64,000 nt of DNA from an uncultured Pseudohongiella sp. Its GTDB lineage: Bacteria; Pseudomonadota; Gammaproteobacteria; Pseudomonadales; Pseudohongiellaceae. Positions 54,207 through 62,656 of the stretch are shown here, in pieces. Position 1 is the stretch's first letter; the number at the start of each line of letters is the position of its first letter. The notes beneath the pieces are model-generated. The model did no database searches and was not told the DNA's origin. It saw nothing but the letters and a program-made list of their open reading frames with translations. Both the position numbers and the translations under genes were made by a program. The stretch is taken from NCBI GenBank assembly GCA_951812715.1, contig OX638323.1, forward strand, positions 1,054,001 through 1,118,000, written 5' to 3'.

Positions 54207-55205
54207 TCAGGGCAAGGCAACAAGCACCTTGCCGAAATTTTCGCCGCGCATCAGCCGGCAGAACGCCTCCGGCGCGCGTTCCAGACCGTGGCTGACATCT
54301 TCGTGCTGGTGAATTTTGCCCGCGCGCAGCAAGGGCAGGCACTCGCGAATGTATTCCTCGCGCCGCGTTTCGAAGTCATATACCACGAGGCCGCTGACGA
54401 TGGCCCGTTTGGCGATCAGCAGGCCGGGGGCCGGACCGGGGTCGCGCTCGGCACGATTGTATTCGGCCATGAGGCCGCAAAGCACGATACAGCCATAATT
54501 GGCCAGATGCGTGCAAGCGACATGCAGCAGCTTGCCCCCGACCAGATCGAAATAGACATCGACGCCATCGGGACAAAGCTGCCCCAGCCGCGCGTCGATG
54601 TCTTCGGCGCGCCGATCGATGCAGTCGGCTACGCCGAGCGACTCCCGCGCGAATCGGCATTTTTCTTCCGATCCGGCGATGCCGATCACTTCCGCGCCGC
54701 GTAGCGCGCAGAATTGGGCCGCCGCCGAGCCGACGGCGCCGGTAACGGCGGGTATCAGCACCCGGTCGCCGGCCTCGACGCCGGCCTGCCAGATCATGCC
54801 GGCGTAAGCGGTCAGCCCGGTCATGCCAAGTATCGACAAGGCATGGGACGGCGAGTCGATATCCTCGTCAAGCAAATGCGCCTCGCCGGCCGCATGGACC
54901 GAATATTCCTGCCAGCCGCCCATGCAACGCACCAGCCGCCCCGGCGGCAATTCCCGCGCATCCGAGTCGATAATCTCGCTGACGGTTTCGCCGCCCATGA
55001 CGCCGCCCGGCGTCACCGTGCCTGAAGGATGCCGACCGGCGATCTGGCTGCGCATGTAAGGGTCAAGCGACAGATAGCGGGTTCGGCAGAGCACGCCGCT
55101 GGCTGGCGTTACCGGCCGCGGCGCTTCGCGCAATTCGAAGTGGCCTGGGGTGGGAACCCCTTCAGGTTTTTCGGCGAGAATGACTTGTCGATTCATCGGC
55201 ATCAT
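54207..55205 (-). CDS. MDR-family NADP-dependent reductase (CurA-like)
   Basis: 332 residues. It opens MNRQVILAEKPEGVPTPGHFELREAP as in CurA/PTGR/leukotriene-B4 12-hydroxydehydrogenase types. The Rossmann nucleotide loop is AVTGAVGSAAAQFCALRGAEVIGIAGSEEKC. It lacks the structural zinc Cys set, as zinc-independent double-bond reductases do. It would reduce an alpha,beta-unsaturated carbonyl. Start could be 55205, 55202 or 55196; 55205 has GGAA at a usable distance. A minus-orientation repeat separates it from the upstream gene. Confidence 0.88.
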   Translation of the reverse strand: MMPMNRQVILAEKPEGVPTPGHFELREAPRPVTPASGVLCRTRYLSLDPYMRSQIAGRHPSGTVTPGGVMGGETVSEIIDSDARELPPGRLVRCMGGWQEYSVHAAGEAHLLDEDIDSPSHALSILGMTGLTAYAGMIWQAGVEAGDRVLIPAVTGAVGSAAAQFCALRGAEVIGIAGSEEKCRFARESLGVADCIDRRAEDIDARLGQLCPDGVDVYFDLVGGKLLHVACTHLANYGCIVLCGLMAEYNRAERDPGPAPGLLIAKRAIVSGLVVYDFETRREEYIRECLPLLRAGKIHQHEDVSHGLERAPEAFCRLMRGENFGKVLVALP

Positions 55206-55221
55206 GTGGCGATTCCGCGGC

Positions 55222-55437
55222 TGCGTTGGCGCATTCCGTGATCTTGCGCAGGCCTTCCCTGGCGCGGCTTTGCCGGCTTCGACGACTCCCGGTCTGGCCA
55301 GTCCAGCCAGCCGCCAGGCCCAGCCAGGCGCGGTTCGGATCGTGCGCGAAGCCGACGCCTGGCAAACGCTCGCCTGCACTCCCGGCGAGCCGTTCCGCCC
55401 TCATAGCGTTGCTTTTGGTCTACCGCGCCGACCGGAG
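55222..55437 (-). repeat. Structured repeat, minus orientation
   Basis: Read on the minus strand it begins directly after the CpcT-like stop with CTCCGGTCGGCGC. It then keeps the family order (AAAAGC-AAC-GC, GAGGGCGGAACGGCTCGCC, GAGCGTTTGCCAGGCGTCGGCTTCGCGC, GTCGTCGAAGCCGGCAAAGCCGCGCCAGGGAAGG). Hairpins are degraded compared with the tandem clusters. It ends just before the CurA-like start. Confidence 0.7.
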
Positions 55438-56433
55438 CTAATCCGCGGTCATCCCCACTTGCAACCAACCCAGGTTGATGCCGATCCTTTCCGCGCCGGG
55501 ATTGGCCCAGGAATAGGCCACGGTCTCGCCGGTTTCCGAATCGAGGATGCCGAGCTTGAGCACCGCGACCCGGGTGTTCTGATAGGTCAGCCTGGCCAGT
55601 TCAACGCTGTAACCCGTGGCATCGCCCTCGATCGTGACCAATGGCGCGATTTGCCCTTCGTTGTGCAAGCGCAAATCCGGCGCCAGCAGCATCTCATCGA
55701 GGTCGTCGGCGTCGGGATCGAAGTTGCCGCGCCGCACGGCGCCCCAGCCGCTGAATTGCCGCACCTTGCGATTGCGATGGGGCTCTTCCCGGCCGAACAG
55801 CATGTTGCCGTCTTCGTCGAAGGCCTTGTCGCCGATCCAGATTTCGTCGGCTGTAAGTCGCAAGCTGTCGGTGATGTAGACGTTCTGTTCCATTGCCTCG
55901 GAATAATAGAAGCAGGCCTTGTCGTCCATTTCGCCGGCATAATGATCGCCCGCGAAACGCCAGTAAACATTGCAGCCGGACACATTGCGCAAATCTTCCG
56001 GTCGCAGATCCGCCAGCAGAGCCGGCTCACGGTCGGCGTTGCGATACTTTTCCTCGTCGTTGAAACTGTGAATCGCGAGTTCGATGGCGCCGCGATCCTC
56101 GTTCACGCTGAAGTTGTAGAGTCGCTGCCGGTAGACATCTTCGTAATCGCGGCCCAGATATTGCTTGATGAAGAAAGTATGCTCACCGATAGCAGGGGCG
56201 GCCGCGGCAATGAAAATGTGATGGATATGTTCGTGCCGGTTCTCGGGAGCGACGCCGTCTTCGCTTTGCTGCCAGACCTGTTCGTTGTTGTCGTATTCGC
56301 CGGCGAACCAGCTCAGGAAATGCTCCAGATCCTGGCCTTGAACGCTCATTGGCAGGGCAAGCAGCGCGGCGAACAGCGCGCGGCGTCCCGCCGCCGCGGA
56401 CCGGCCGGGGAAAAAATCAGTGTTCGAGATCAT
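55438..56433 (-). CDS. CpcT/CpeT-like exported protein
   Basis: 331 residues. A Tat-like or Sec signal (RRALFAALLALPMSVQGQ) precedes a lipocalin-like barrel of the CpcT/CpeT type (LEHFLSWFAGEYDNNEQVWQQ, HHIFIAAAAPAIGEHTFFIKQYLGRDYEDVYRQRLYNFSVNE, GCNVYWRFAGDHYAGEM). In cyanobacteria the family attaches bilins to phycobiliproteins; in heterotrophs its role is unknown and it probably binds a small hydrophobic ligand. The ATG at 56433 overlaps the upstream cupin gene by 17 nt. Confidence 0.8.
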   Translation of the reverse strand: MISNTDFFPGRSAAAGRRALFAALLALPMSVQGQDLEHFLSWFAGEYDNNEQVWQQSEDGVAPENRHEHIHHIFIAAAAPAIGEHTFFIKQYLGRDYEDVYRQRLYNFSVNEDRGAIELAIHSFNDEEKYRNADREPALLADLRPEDLRNVSGCNVYWRFAGDHYAGEMDDKACFYYSEAMEQNVYITDSLRLTADEIWIGDKAFDEDGNMLFGREEPHRNRKVRQFSGWGAVRRGNFDPDADDLDEMLLAPDLRLHNEGQIAPLVTIEGDATGYSVELARLTYQNTRVAVLKLGILDSETGETVAYSWANPGAERIGINLGWLQVGMTAD

Positions 56434-57418
56434 GCGCGTTGTCGACATGCCGGTGTACTCCGTGCCAATGGTCGTGAAAATGTCCTTCCCTTGCATGATC
56501 CTTTGCCTCTTCCTTATCCGCGTCCGCGCCGCGGCGCTTCATGGTCCGCTCGAAATCTTCCGGCCCATGGGGATGGTTGTGATGGTGGCTAACCATCCAG
56601 CGATATAGCAGCGGGTCGCGCTGATACAGCCTGGCCGCCGAGCGCTCCGCGTTCTCCTTCGGCGTGGTCCAGGGATTGTAATGAAAATGATTGAACAGCT
56701 TCGAATCGACCCGGCCGAGGGCTATGCAGCCGAACTGGGAAGCGAAGGCGCCGTGATTTATATAGGCCGGACGCCAGAAATATCCGCCGGTGGGCAGATT
56801 ACCGAACTGCATCATCCACGAAGTCCCCCACAGGTGATACGACTCCTCGGCGCAGTCGTGATAGGAAATATTGTCCTGGAAGAACGCCGGCGACATGCAA
56901 TAGAGAAAGGTCATCGCATAGGAAATCGGATTGAAATTAAGCAGCTTGATCATGCAGCCCGACGCGACCGCCGGGCTGACGAGATTGCCGGGCGCCCAGG
57001 GCATGTCCATGTAAGAGTCGACGTCATGATAGAGATTAATCTGGGCCAGCGGATGATGCTCGGTCGCCTCCTCGTGGCTCGGGGCCGAAGTGTTGTACAT
57101 CATCAACAGCAGGCAGCCGCCGGTAGTGGCGATTTCCGGCATCGCGTAGCCCGGCGGGATGTAGAAATAGTGCCCTTTCCGGCATTGCCGGTCACCGACG
57201 CGCAATTCGCCTTCGATGATCATCAGTTCGCGCTCGGCCCAGGAAAAGCCCGGCGGCTGGCGATACCCGGAGTCGAGTTGCACGGTCATGCTGCAAGCGC
57301 CGGAATCGGTATCGAGGCTGAGCATCTTGTAACGCATGCCGGGCGAGAATCCAGGCAAAGTCATGTTTTTGAAGTGAACGTCCCGATCGCAGAACGGTTC
57401 AATATGCGGTCGCGCCAT
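56417..57418 (-). CDS. Cupin-domain protein with His-rich tail
   Basis: 333 residues from the ATG at 57418. A cupin half lies at about residues 45-115 (GFSWAERELMIIEGELRVGDRQCRKGHYFYIPPGYAMP), with a second less clear half to about 250 (YHLWGTSWMMQFGNLPTGGYFWRPAYINHGAFASQFGC). The last 80 residues are rich in His (SHHHNHPHGPEDFER, HFHDHWHGVHRHVDNAH), suggesting metal binding. It is cytosolic and may be a dioxygenase or isomerase of the local pathway. It overlaps the CpcT-like gene by 17 nt. Confidence 0.75.
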   Translation of the reverse strand: MARPHIEPFCDRDVHFKNMTLPGFSPGMRYKMLSLDTDSGACSMTVQLDSGYRQPPGFSWAERELMIIEGELRVGDRQCRKGHYFYIPPGYAMPEIATTGGCLLLMMYNTSAPSHEEATEHHPLAQINLYHDVDSYMDMPWAPGNLVSPAVASGCMIKLLNFNPISYAMTFLYCMSPAFFQDNISYHDCAEESYHLWGTSWMMQFGNLPTGGYFWRPAYINHGAFASQFGCIALGRVDSKLFNHFHYNPWTTPKENAERSAARLYQRDPLLYRWMVSHHHNHPHGPEDFERTMKRRGADADKEEAKDHAREGHFHDHWHGVHRHVDNAHDLEH

Positions 57419-57450
57419 GTCTTGTCTCCTGTTCGCGGGCCGATGCGCGG

Positions 57451-57741
57451 CTAATCGCCATCGACCCCATGTTTCCACACCACCTGGTCCTTTCTGCCCT
57501 CGGGCTGAACGGGCAAATCCGCCGCGGCGATTCGAACCTTGTTATCGCCGTCGGCATTGAAACCGAGGGCAGTGATGCGGTCGAAAAATTCCTGGTACCA
57601 CTTGCGGCGCCGGGGTTCGAGGGCTTCCATTTCCCGCGCGATGGCGGCGAAGCGATCCTCCTGCTCGGCGATTTCCTGTTCCAGCCAGGCTTGTTCTTCC
57701 GGACTGATTTCGTGTTCGATAGATTTGGTCTTGAATGGCAT
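57451..57741 (-). CDS. Small hypothetical protein, 96 aa
   Basis: 96 residues, highly charged. A long helical, probably coiled-coil stretch covers residues 12-58 (EISPEEQAWLEQEIAEQEDRFAAIAREMEALEPRRRKWYQEFF), followed by a short C-terminal part ending QVVWKHGVDGD. No family is recognised. It sits between the CaiB-type and cupin genes in the same direction with gaps of 19 and 32 nt, which supports it being real and co-transcribed. It may be a structural partner of one of these enzymes. Confidence 0.65.
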   Translation of the reverse strand: MPFKTKSIEHEISPEEQAWLEQEIAEQEDRFAAIAREMEALEPRRRKWYQEFFDRITALGFNADGDNKVRIAAADLPVQPEGRKDQVVWKHGVDGD

Positions 57742-57760
57742 ATCCGTTTCTCCGAATATT

Positions 57761-58963
57761 TCAGGCTGGCGCCGCCGTAGTTCCGGCCGCCAGCATCGCG
57801 TCGATCTCGGTTCTCTCCAGTCCCGCTTCCGCCAGCACCTCGACGCTATGCTCGCCCAATCTTGGCGGCAGCCGGCCGATGCCGGCGGGGGAGGCGCTGA
57901 AGTTCATCGGCGGGCTGCTCATGCGCACCTTGCCTTCGGTGGGATGCTCGACGGTCTGCCAGAATCCGGTCTGAACCAGGTGCGGATCGTCGATCAGTTC
58001 GTCAAGAGAGTTGACGACCATCATTGGCACATTGGTTTCTCCCAGCAGTTCCACCCATTCGGCGCGGTCGCGGCCGGCGACGATTTCGCCGGTGACTCGA
58101 TAGGAATCATCGATATTGGCAAGCCGCGTGGTCATGGAGAGAAACCTCGGATCGTCTATCAGTTCCGGCCGTCCCGCGATTTCGCAGAATGTCCGCCAAT
58201 GATTGTCCCAATACGGCAGCACCGCGAGATAGCGGCCGTCTTTGGTGCGATAGGGCCGCCGGTGTTTGGCCATCAGCCGCACATAGCCGGCCTTGCCGAT
58301 AGGAGGTTCAAATGTCTGTCCCCATAGATGCTCGGTCATGACAAAGGACACCATGGATTCGAACATCGGCACTTCGATTTCCTGGCCCTCTCCTGTTAGC
58401 TGGCGATGGAACAAGGCCGCCAGCACGGCCTGGGTCACAAACAGCGCCGTAGTCTTGTCGGCGACGATGGTAGGCAGATAGCGCGGTTCTCCTTCCACCA
58501 TGCTTTGCAATACCGCGATGCCGCTAGCCGCCTGGATCGAATCGTCCAGAGCGCCCTTGTTGCCGTAAGGCCCGCGCTTGCTATAGCCGTAAGTGGCGCA
58601 ATAGACGATGCGCGGATTCAGTTCGCGCACGGTCTCGTAATCGAGCTTTAACCGATCCATCGCCCGGGGCCGGAAATTATGAATGAGTACGTCGGCGTCG
58701 CGGATGATCCGGCTTGCCGCGCCGCGACCGGCTTCCGATTTCAGATCGAGCACTACCGAACGCTTGTTGCGATTGCAGGTCAGGAACAGCGAGGCCATGT
58801 CGGCGTTGCCGCGATGCGGACCGAGGTTGCGGTTGGTGTCGCCGCCCGGCGGTTCGATCTTGATGATATCGGCGCCGAGGTCGCCCAGCATCTGACAGGC
58901 GTAAGGCCCGAGCACCACGCTGGTCATTTCGACGATGCGAATTCCCGCCAGCGGCGCTCTCAT
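57761..58963 (-). CDS. CaiB/BaiF family III CoA-transferase
   Basis: 400 residues. N-terminus GIRIVEMTSVVLGPYACQMLGDLGADIIKIEPPGGD and catalytic Asp169 in TIVADKTTALF, matching the Frc Asp169 position. Second of three such transferases in the window; the three differ enough to have different acid substrates. Its start overlaps the amidohydrolase stop by 4 nt (ATGA), so the two are made together. Confidence 0.93.
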   Translation of the reverse strand: MRAPLAGIRIVEMTSVVLGPYACQMLGDLGADIIKIEPPGGDTNRNLGPHRGNADMASLFLTCNRNKRSVVLDLKSEAGRGAASRIIRDADVLIHNFRPRAMDRLKLDYETVRELNPRIVYCATYGYSKRGPYGNKGALDDSIQAASGIAVLQSMVEGEPRYLPTIVADKTTALFVTQAVLAALFHRQLTGEGQEIEVPMFESMVSFVMTEHLWGQTFEPPIGKAGYVRLMAKHRRPYRTKDGRYLAVLPYWDNHWRTFCEIAGRPELIDDPRFLSMTTRLANIDDSYRVTGEIVAGRDRAEWVELLGETNVPMMVVNSLDELIDDPHLVQTGFWQTVEHPTEGKVRMSSPPMNFSASPAGIGRLPPRLGEHSVEVLAEAGLERTEIDAMLAAGTTAAPA

Positions 58964-59838
58964 CGGCCATCCTCCGCCATACCGTAAAGCCGGATGGCGT
59001 TATCGCGCAGAAACTTGCGCCGCACTTCGGGCTTGAGGCCGAGCGCGTCGATCTCATCCATGGTGCGTCCGAAGCGCAGCACTGGAAAATCAGTGCCGAA
59101 TATTACCTTGTCCTGGCCGTAGGAATTGATATAGCGCACCACGGACGGCGGCCAATATTTCGGTGAATGGGCATCGCTGCACAGGTAAACGTTCTCATGT
59201 TTCCACGCCATGGCGATCATTTCGTCGTGCCAGGGAATGCCGACATGGGAACCGATCAGTTTCAATTCGGGAAGATCGCAGGCGATGTCGTCGAGATAGA
59301 TCGGCCGGCCGACGGAGCGGCATCGATATTCCTTCGAATAGATCAGTGACTGTCCCACTTGCATCTGGATCGGAATATCGAGTTCGATGCATTTCGCGTA
59401 AAACGGGTAATAGCGCGCCTGGTTGGGCGGCAGGTCGAACCAGTGCGGATACAGATGCGCGCCGATGAAGCCGAGTTCGCGTACGCAACGCTCCAGATCC
59501 CGGACACCGTCCATACCGGTATAGGGGTCGATGCCGACGAGGCCGGAAAATCGTTGCGGATATTGCGCCACCGCCTCCGCCACCACTTCCGGAGGCATGT
59601 GGTAACAGCCCGGCAGTCCCGGCCGGCCGGATTTCGCGGCGATCAGAAAGCCGCGGCCGATTCCGGCTTCATCCATTTCCGCCAGCATCTGCTCGAGACT
59701 GATGCCGCCGCTGCCATGTTTGCCTTTTACCTTGCCGACGAAAAACTCATCGGTCCAGCCGGGACGATGGGACAGGGCTTCCGCGGTCCAGATATTGATG
59801 ACCGCGTCAATCGCCTTCACCGCGCCGGATGGAGCCAC
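58960..59838 (-). CDS. Amidohydrolase-like (ACMSD-type) protein lacking the HxH metal pair
   Basis: 292 residues with a TIM-barrel Amidohydro_2 fold (FSGLVGIDPYTGMDGVRDLERCVRELGFIGAHLYPHWFDLPPN; LIGSHVGIPWHDEMIAMAWKHENVYLCSDAH; KVIFGTDFPVLRFGRTM). The first strand reads AIDAVINIWT: the usual D-x-H-x-H metal motif is D11-A-V13-I-N15, so both His are replaced. The later His (GSHVG) and Asp (GTDFP) remain. It may bind metal differently or act as a decarboxylase/lyase in a modified site. It lies 1 nt from the permease gene upstream. Confidence 0.85.
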   Translation of the reverse strand: MAPSGAVKAIDAVINIWTAEALSHRPGWTDEFFVGKVKGKHGSGGISLEQMLAEMDEAGIGRGFLIAAKSGRPGLPGCYHMPPEVVAEAVAQYPQRFSGLVGIDPYTGMDGVRDLERCVRELGFIGAHLYPHWFDLPPNQARYYPFYAKCIELDIPIQMQVGQSLIYSKEYRCRSVGRPIYLDDIACDLPELKLIGSHVGIPWHDEMIAMAWKHENVYLCSDAHSPKYWPPSVVRYINSYGQDKVIFGTDFPVLRFGRTMDEIDALGLKPEVRRKFLRDNAIRLYGMAEDGR

Positions 59839-59839
59839 C

Positions 59840-60481
59840 TTACAACCCCAGAACCATGGTCAGCCCGCAAAGCGACATGATCGTGCCGAATGTCAGCTCC
59901 CGGCAGCGACCGGAAAATATGGATTCCGTCCGCGGAGATCTCATGTAATGGAGCGTAAGCCCGACCATGAAAGTCATGACCGCCAGGGTGGTCATGGAAA
60001 ATATGATGACCACGGCCAGCAGGGTCGCCATGCTTTCGGCGGCCGCCGGAAACATCAGCACCGGTATCAGCGGCTCGCATGGACCTAGCACGAATACCAG
60101 GAACAGCAGCCGCGAACGGCGGGAGTCGCTCGATTGCGGCGCGTTGCCGTATCGGCGCCGGAGGAAATCGCGCAACCCGATGGAACAATAGACCAGCCCC
60201 AGCGACAGCAGCGCCCAGGCGGCCAGTTGGCCCCGCGCGAATTCAAGCCAGGCAAGCCGTGACAGGTTAGCGCCGGCGATCAGTCCGGCGGCGCCGAGAA
60301 CGATTGAACCCGCCAGATGGCCCAAACCGCATATGAGAGTCACCCGTAACGCCTTGCCCACGGACCAGCCCCGGTTTCGCGCCAGCGCGGCCAGCGGCAA
60401 GTAGTGATCGGGACCAATCAAGGTATGTATAAACGCAACCGACGCCGCGGCAAAATATAAAATCGAAAGTTCTGTTAACAT
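59840..60481 (-). CDS. UreH/HupE-like membrane permease
   Basis: 213 residues with six helices. The first helix carries H19-x5-D25-H26 (HTLIGPDHYLPLAAL), followed by CGLGHLAGSIVLGAAG in the second. This metal-type motif is shared with the HupE/UreJ protein at 13125 and with nickel/cobalt permeases and UreH-like proteins. It may carry a metal needed by the pathway enzymes, or an organic ion; the metal is unknown. It is the first gene of the minus-strand operon and is divergent from the LeuC-like gene. Confidence 0.75.
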   Translation of the reverse strand: MLTELSILYFAAASVAFIHTLIGPDHYLPLAALARNRGWSVGKALRVTLICGLGHLAGSIVLGAAGLIAGANLSRLAWLEFARGQLAAWALLSLGLVYCSIGLRDFLRRRYGNAPQSSDSRRSRLLFLVFVLGPCEPLIPVLMFPAAAESMATLLAVVIIFSMTTLAVMTFMVGLTLHYMRSPRTESIFSGRCRELTFGTIMSLCGLTMVLGL

Positions 60482-60501
60482 TTGCTGTATCGTTTGCCCT
60501 A

Positions 60502-60520
60502 TTGTTAGATCAATATATCA
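60502..60520. promoter_or_regulatory. Candidate operator in the permease/leuC-like divergent promoter
   Basis: TTGTTAGATCAATATATCA in the 121-bp gap between divergent starts. The TTGTTA core matches the sites near 42213, 63929 and (reversed) 40136. It is imperfectly palindromic. Proposed GntR-regulon site. Confidence 0.35.
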
Positions 60521-60602
60521 AATGGAGGCTCGATTATAGGCAGCGGAATTGCCATGTGCAAGTACTGGTAATTGCCGCCCAATGCAGCCAACTTTACAAG
60601 AT

Positions 60603-61997
60603 ATGCCGACTACATTGTTCGACAAATTGTGGGAATTGCACGAGGTTGCCGTCCTCGGCGACCGGGAATGCCTGATTTACACGGACCGAATCTTCCTGCA
60701 TGAGCGTACCGGCAGTATCGCCTTGCGCGGTCTGGAACAGGCCGGGCGCGATGTGCGCGCCCCCGGACGCGTGTTCTGCATCATGGATCATATCGTCGAT
60801 ACCCGGCCGGGCCGCGGCGATGTCACGCTCGTTCCACATGGCCGGGAGTTTATCGAAGCGACTCGGCATAGCGCCTCCCGGGCGGGAATTCACCTATTCG
60901 ACGTCAACGACCCCCGCCAGGGAATCGTACATGTGGCCGCGGCCGAGCATGGCATCGTGCTGCCGGGCATGAGCGCGGTCTGCCCGGACAGCCATACCTG
61001 CACTCTCGGCGCTCTCGGCGCGCTGGCCTGGGGCATCGGCTCCACCGAAGCCGAGCATGCCTTGGCCACCAGCACCTTGCGCGTATCGCGGCCGCGCTCG
61101 ATGCGAGTGAACTTGCGCGGGGAAACCGCGCCCGACGTTACCGCCAAGGATATTATCCTGCATCTGATCGCCCGTTTCGGCAGCCAGTCCGGCCGCGGTT
61201 ACGCGGTCGAGTTCGCCGGCCCCGCGATCCGCGCGCTAGCAATGGACGGACGCTTCACAATTTGCAATATGGCCGTAGAGATGGGCGCATTTACCGGCTT
61301 GATCGCGCCTGATGAGCGCACGATTGCTTATGTTAGCAGCACAAAATGCGCGCCGGCCGGGCCGCTGGCGGACCTGGCCGCGGCCCATTGGCGCGAATTG
61401 CGCAGCGATGAGGGCGCCGGCTTCGACCTGGAACTTGAAGTCGACTGCGCCGAAATCTCCCCTTCGGTTACCTGGGGCACGAATCCCGAGCAACTGGCGC
61501 CGATCAGCGGCGTCGTTCCCGATCCCGACGCCTTCGCCGACCCGCGGAAAGCCCTGGCCGCGCGCGAGGCGCTGACCTATATGGATCTCTCTGCAGGCAC
61601 GGCGCTGAGCTCGATCCGGATCGACGCGGCCTTTATTGGCTCATGCACCAACAATCGGCTGGGCGATCTGCGCGCTGCCGCGAACTATCTGCGCGGCAAA
61701 AAAATCGCCCCCTGGGTTCAGGCCCTGTGCGTTCCCGGTTCAAGCGCGGTAAAACGAGCGGCGGAAGCGGAAGGACTCGACCGGATCTTTCGCGCCGCCG
61801 GATTCGAATGGCGCGAAGCCGGCTGCTCGCTTTGCTTCCACGCCGGTGGCGAATCCTTCGGCGGCAAGCGAGTGATCTCCTCGACCAATCGCAACTTTCA
61901 GGGCCGGCAGGGCCCTGGCGCCCGCACCCATCTGGGCAGCCCCCAGACCGTGGCCGCTTCGGCCTGCCAGGGTTATATCCGCGCCGCGGAGACCTAG
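60603..61997 (+). CDS. LeuC-like hydratase, large subunit
   Basis: 464 residues, aligned from MPTTLFDKLWELHEV (compare E. coli LeuC MAKTLYEKLFDAHVV), which fixes the start at 60603. The [4Fe-4S] ligands are Cys348 (GSCTNNR), Cys408 and Cys411 (AGCSLC). VCPDSHTCTLGALGA and NFQGRQGP are the expected aconitase-family motifs. It would isomerise or hydrate a hydroxy- or unsaturated di-acid. No leuA or leuB is nearby and the context is catabolic, so it is probably a paralogue rather than the leucine-pathway enzyme. Confidence 0.9.
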   Translation: MPTTLFDKLWELHEVAVLGDRECLIYTDRIFLHERTGSIALRGLEQAGRDVRAPGRVFCIMDHIVDTRPGRGDVTLVPHGREFIEATRHSASRAGIHLFDVNDPRQGIVHVAAAEHGIVLPGMSAVCPDSHTCTLGALGALAWGIGSTEAEHALATSTLRVSRPRSMRVNLRGETAPDVTAKDIILHLIARFGSQSGRGYAVEFAGPAIRALAMDGRFTICNMAVEMGAFTGLIAPDERTIAYVSSTKCAPAGPLADLAAAHWRELRSDEGAGFDLELEVDCAEISPSVTWGTNPEQLAPISGVVPDPDAFADPRKALAAREALTYMDLSAGTALSSIRIDAAFIGSCTNNRLGDLRAAANYLRGKKIAPWVQALCVPGSSAVKRAAEAEGLDRIFRAAGFEWREAGCSLCFHAGGESFGGKRVISSTNRNFQGRQGPGARTHLGSPQTVAASACQGYIRAAET

Positions 61998-61999
61998 CG

Positions 62000-62632
62000 A
62001 TGAATGAAAAGGTATTCCATCGAGGCATAGCGGCGCCGCTGCCGCGGCCGAATATCGATACCGACGCCATTATCCCGTCGCGGGAGATTCGCCGGGTTTC
62101 GAAAGAAGGGCTCGGCGAAGCGTTGTTCGCCGGCTGGCGATACCTTGCGGCGGATAGTCGCGAACCCGAACCGGATTTCATCCTCAACAAGGCCCGTTAC
62201 CGCGGCGCCAGCATTTTGCTCGCCGGGGAGAATTTCGGCTGCGGCTCTTCGCGCGAACATGCGGTATGGGCGCTGAAGGACTTTGGCGTCAAAGCCATCT
62301 TCGCGCCTTCCTTCGGCGGCATATTTTTCAATAATTGCGCGCTGAACGGCATTTTGGCGATTGAACTCGAAGAAGCCAAAATTCGGCGCCTGACGGAATG
62401 GGTGGAACTGGCGCCCCGCCGGCATCAACTCGAAATCGATCTGGAAGCGCGGCAGATTCGCTGGCGCGAAGGCGAGGCAATGCGCTTCGGCATTGAACCG
62501 GCCCGGCGCGCGCTGCTGCTCGAAGGCCTGGACAGCATTGCCGCTACCTTGCGCAAGAAGTCCGCGATCAGCGCGTTTGAAGAGGCTGACGGCAAGCGCC
62601 GGCCCTGGGTGTACCAGTTGCCGGACGTTTGA
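62000..62632 (+). CDS. LeuD-like hydratase, small subunit
   Basis: 210 residues, the usual swivelling domain of the two-subunit aconitase family. Motifs RPNIDTDAIIPSREIRR and GENFGCGSSREHAVWALKDFGVKAIFAPSFGGIFFNN are complete. The ATG at 62000 lies 2 nt after the LeuC-like stop, so the two subunits are translated together. The substrate follows the large subunit and is unknown; a dicarboxylate intermediate is likely. Confidence 0.92.
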   Translation: MNEKVFHRGIAAPLPRPNIDTDAIIPSREIRRVSKEGLGEALFAGWRYLAADSREPEPDFILNKARYRGASILLAGENFGCGSSREHAVWALKDFGVKAIFAPSFGGIFFNNCALNGILAIELEEAKIRRLTEWVELAPRRHQLEIDLEARQIRWREGEAMRFGIEPARRALLLEGLDSIAATLRKKSAISAFEEADGKRRPWVYQLPDV

Positions 62633-62656
62633 GCTTCGCCGGCGCGGCTGCCGGTC

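Noticed and set aside
55438..56433. Phycobiliprotein lyase function for the CpcT-like protein
   Set aside because: No phycobiliprotein or bilin genes are present and the protein is exported; only the fold is supported.
60603..62632. Leucine-biosynthesis leuCD as a firm assignment
   Set aside because: No leuA or leuB nearby and a catabolic context; only 'LeuC/LeuD-like' is supported.
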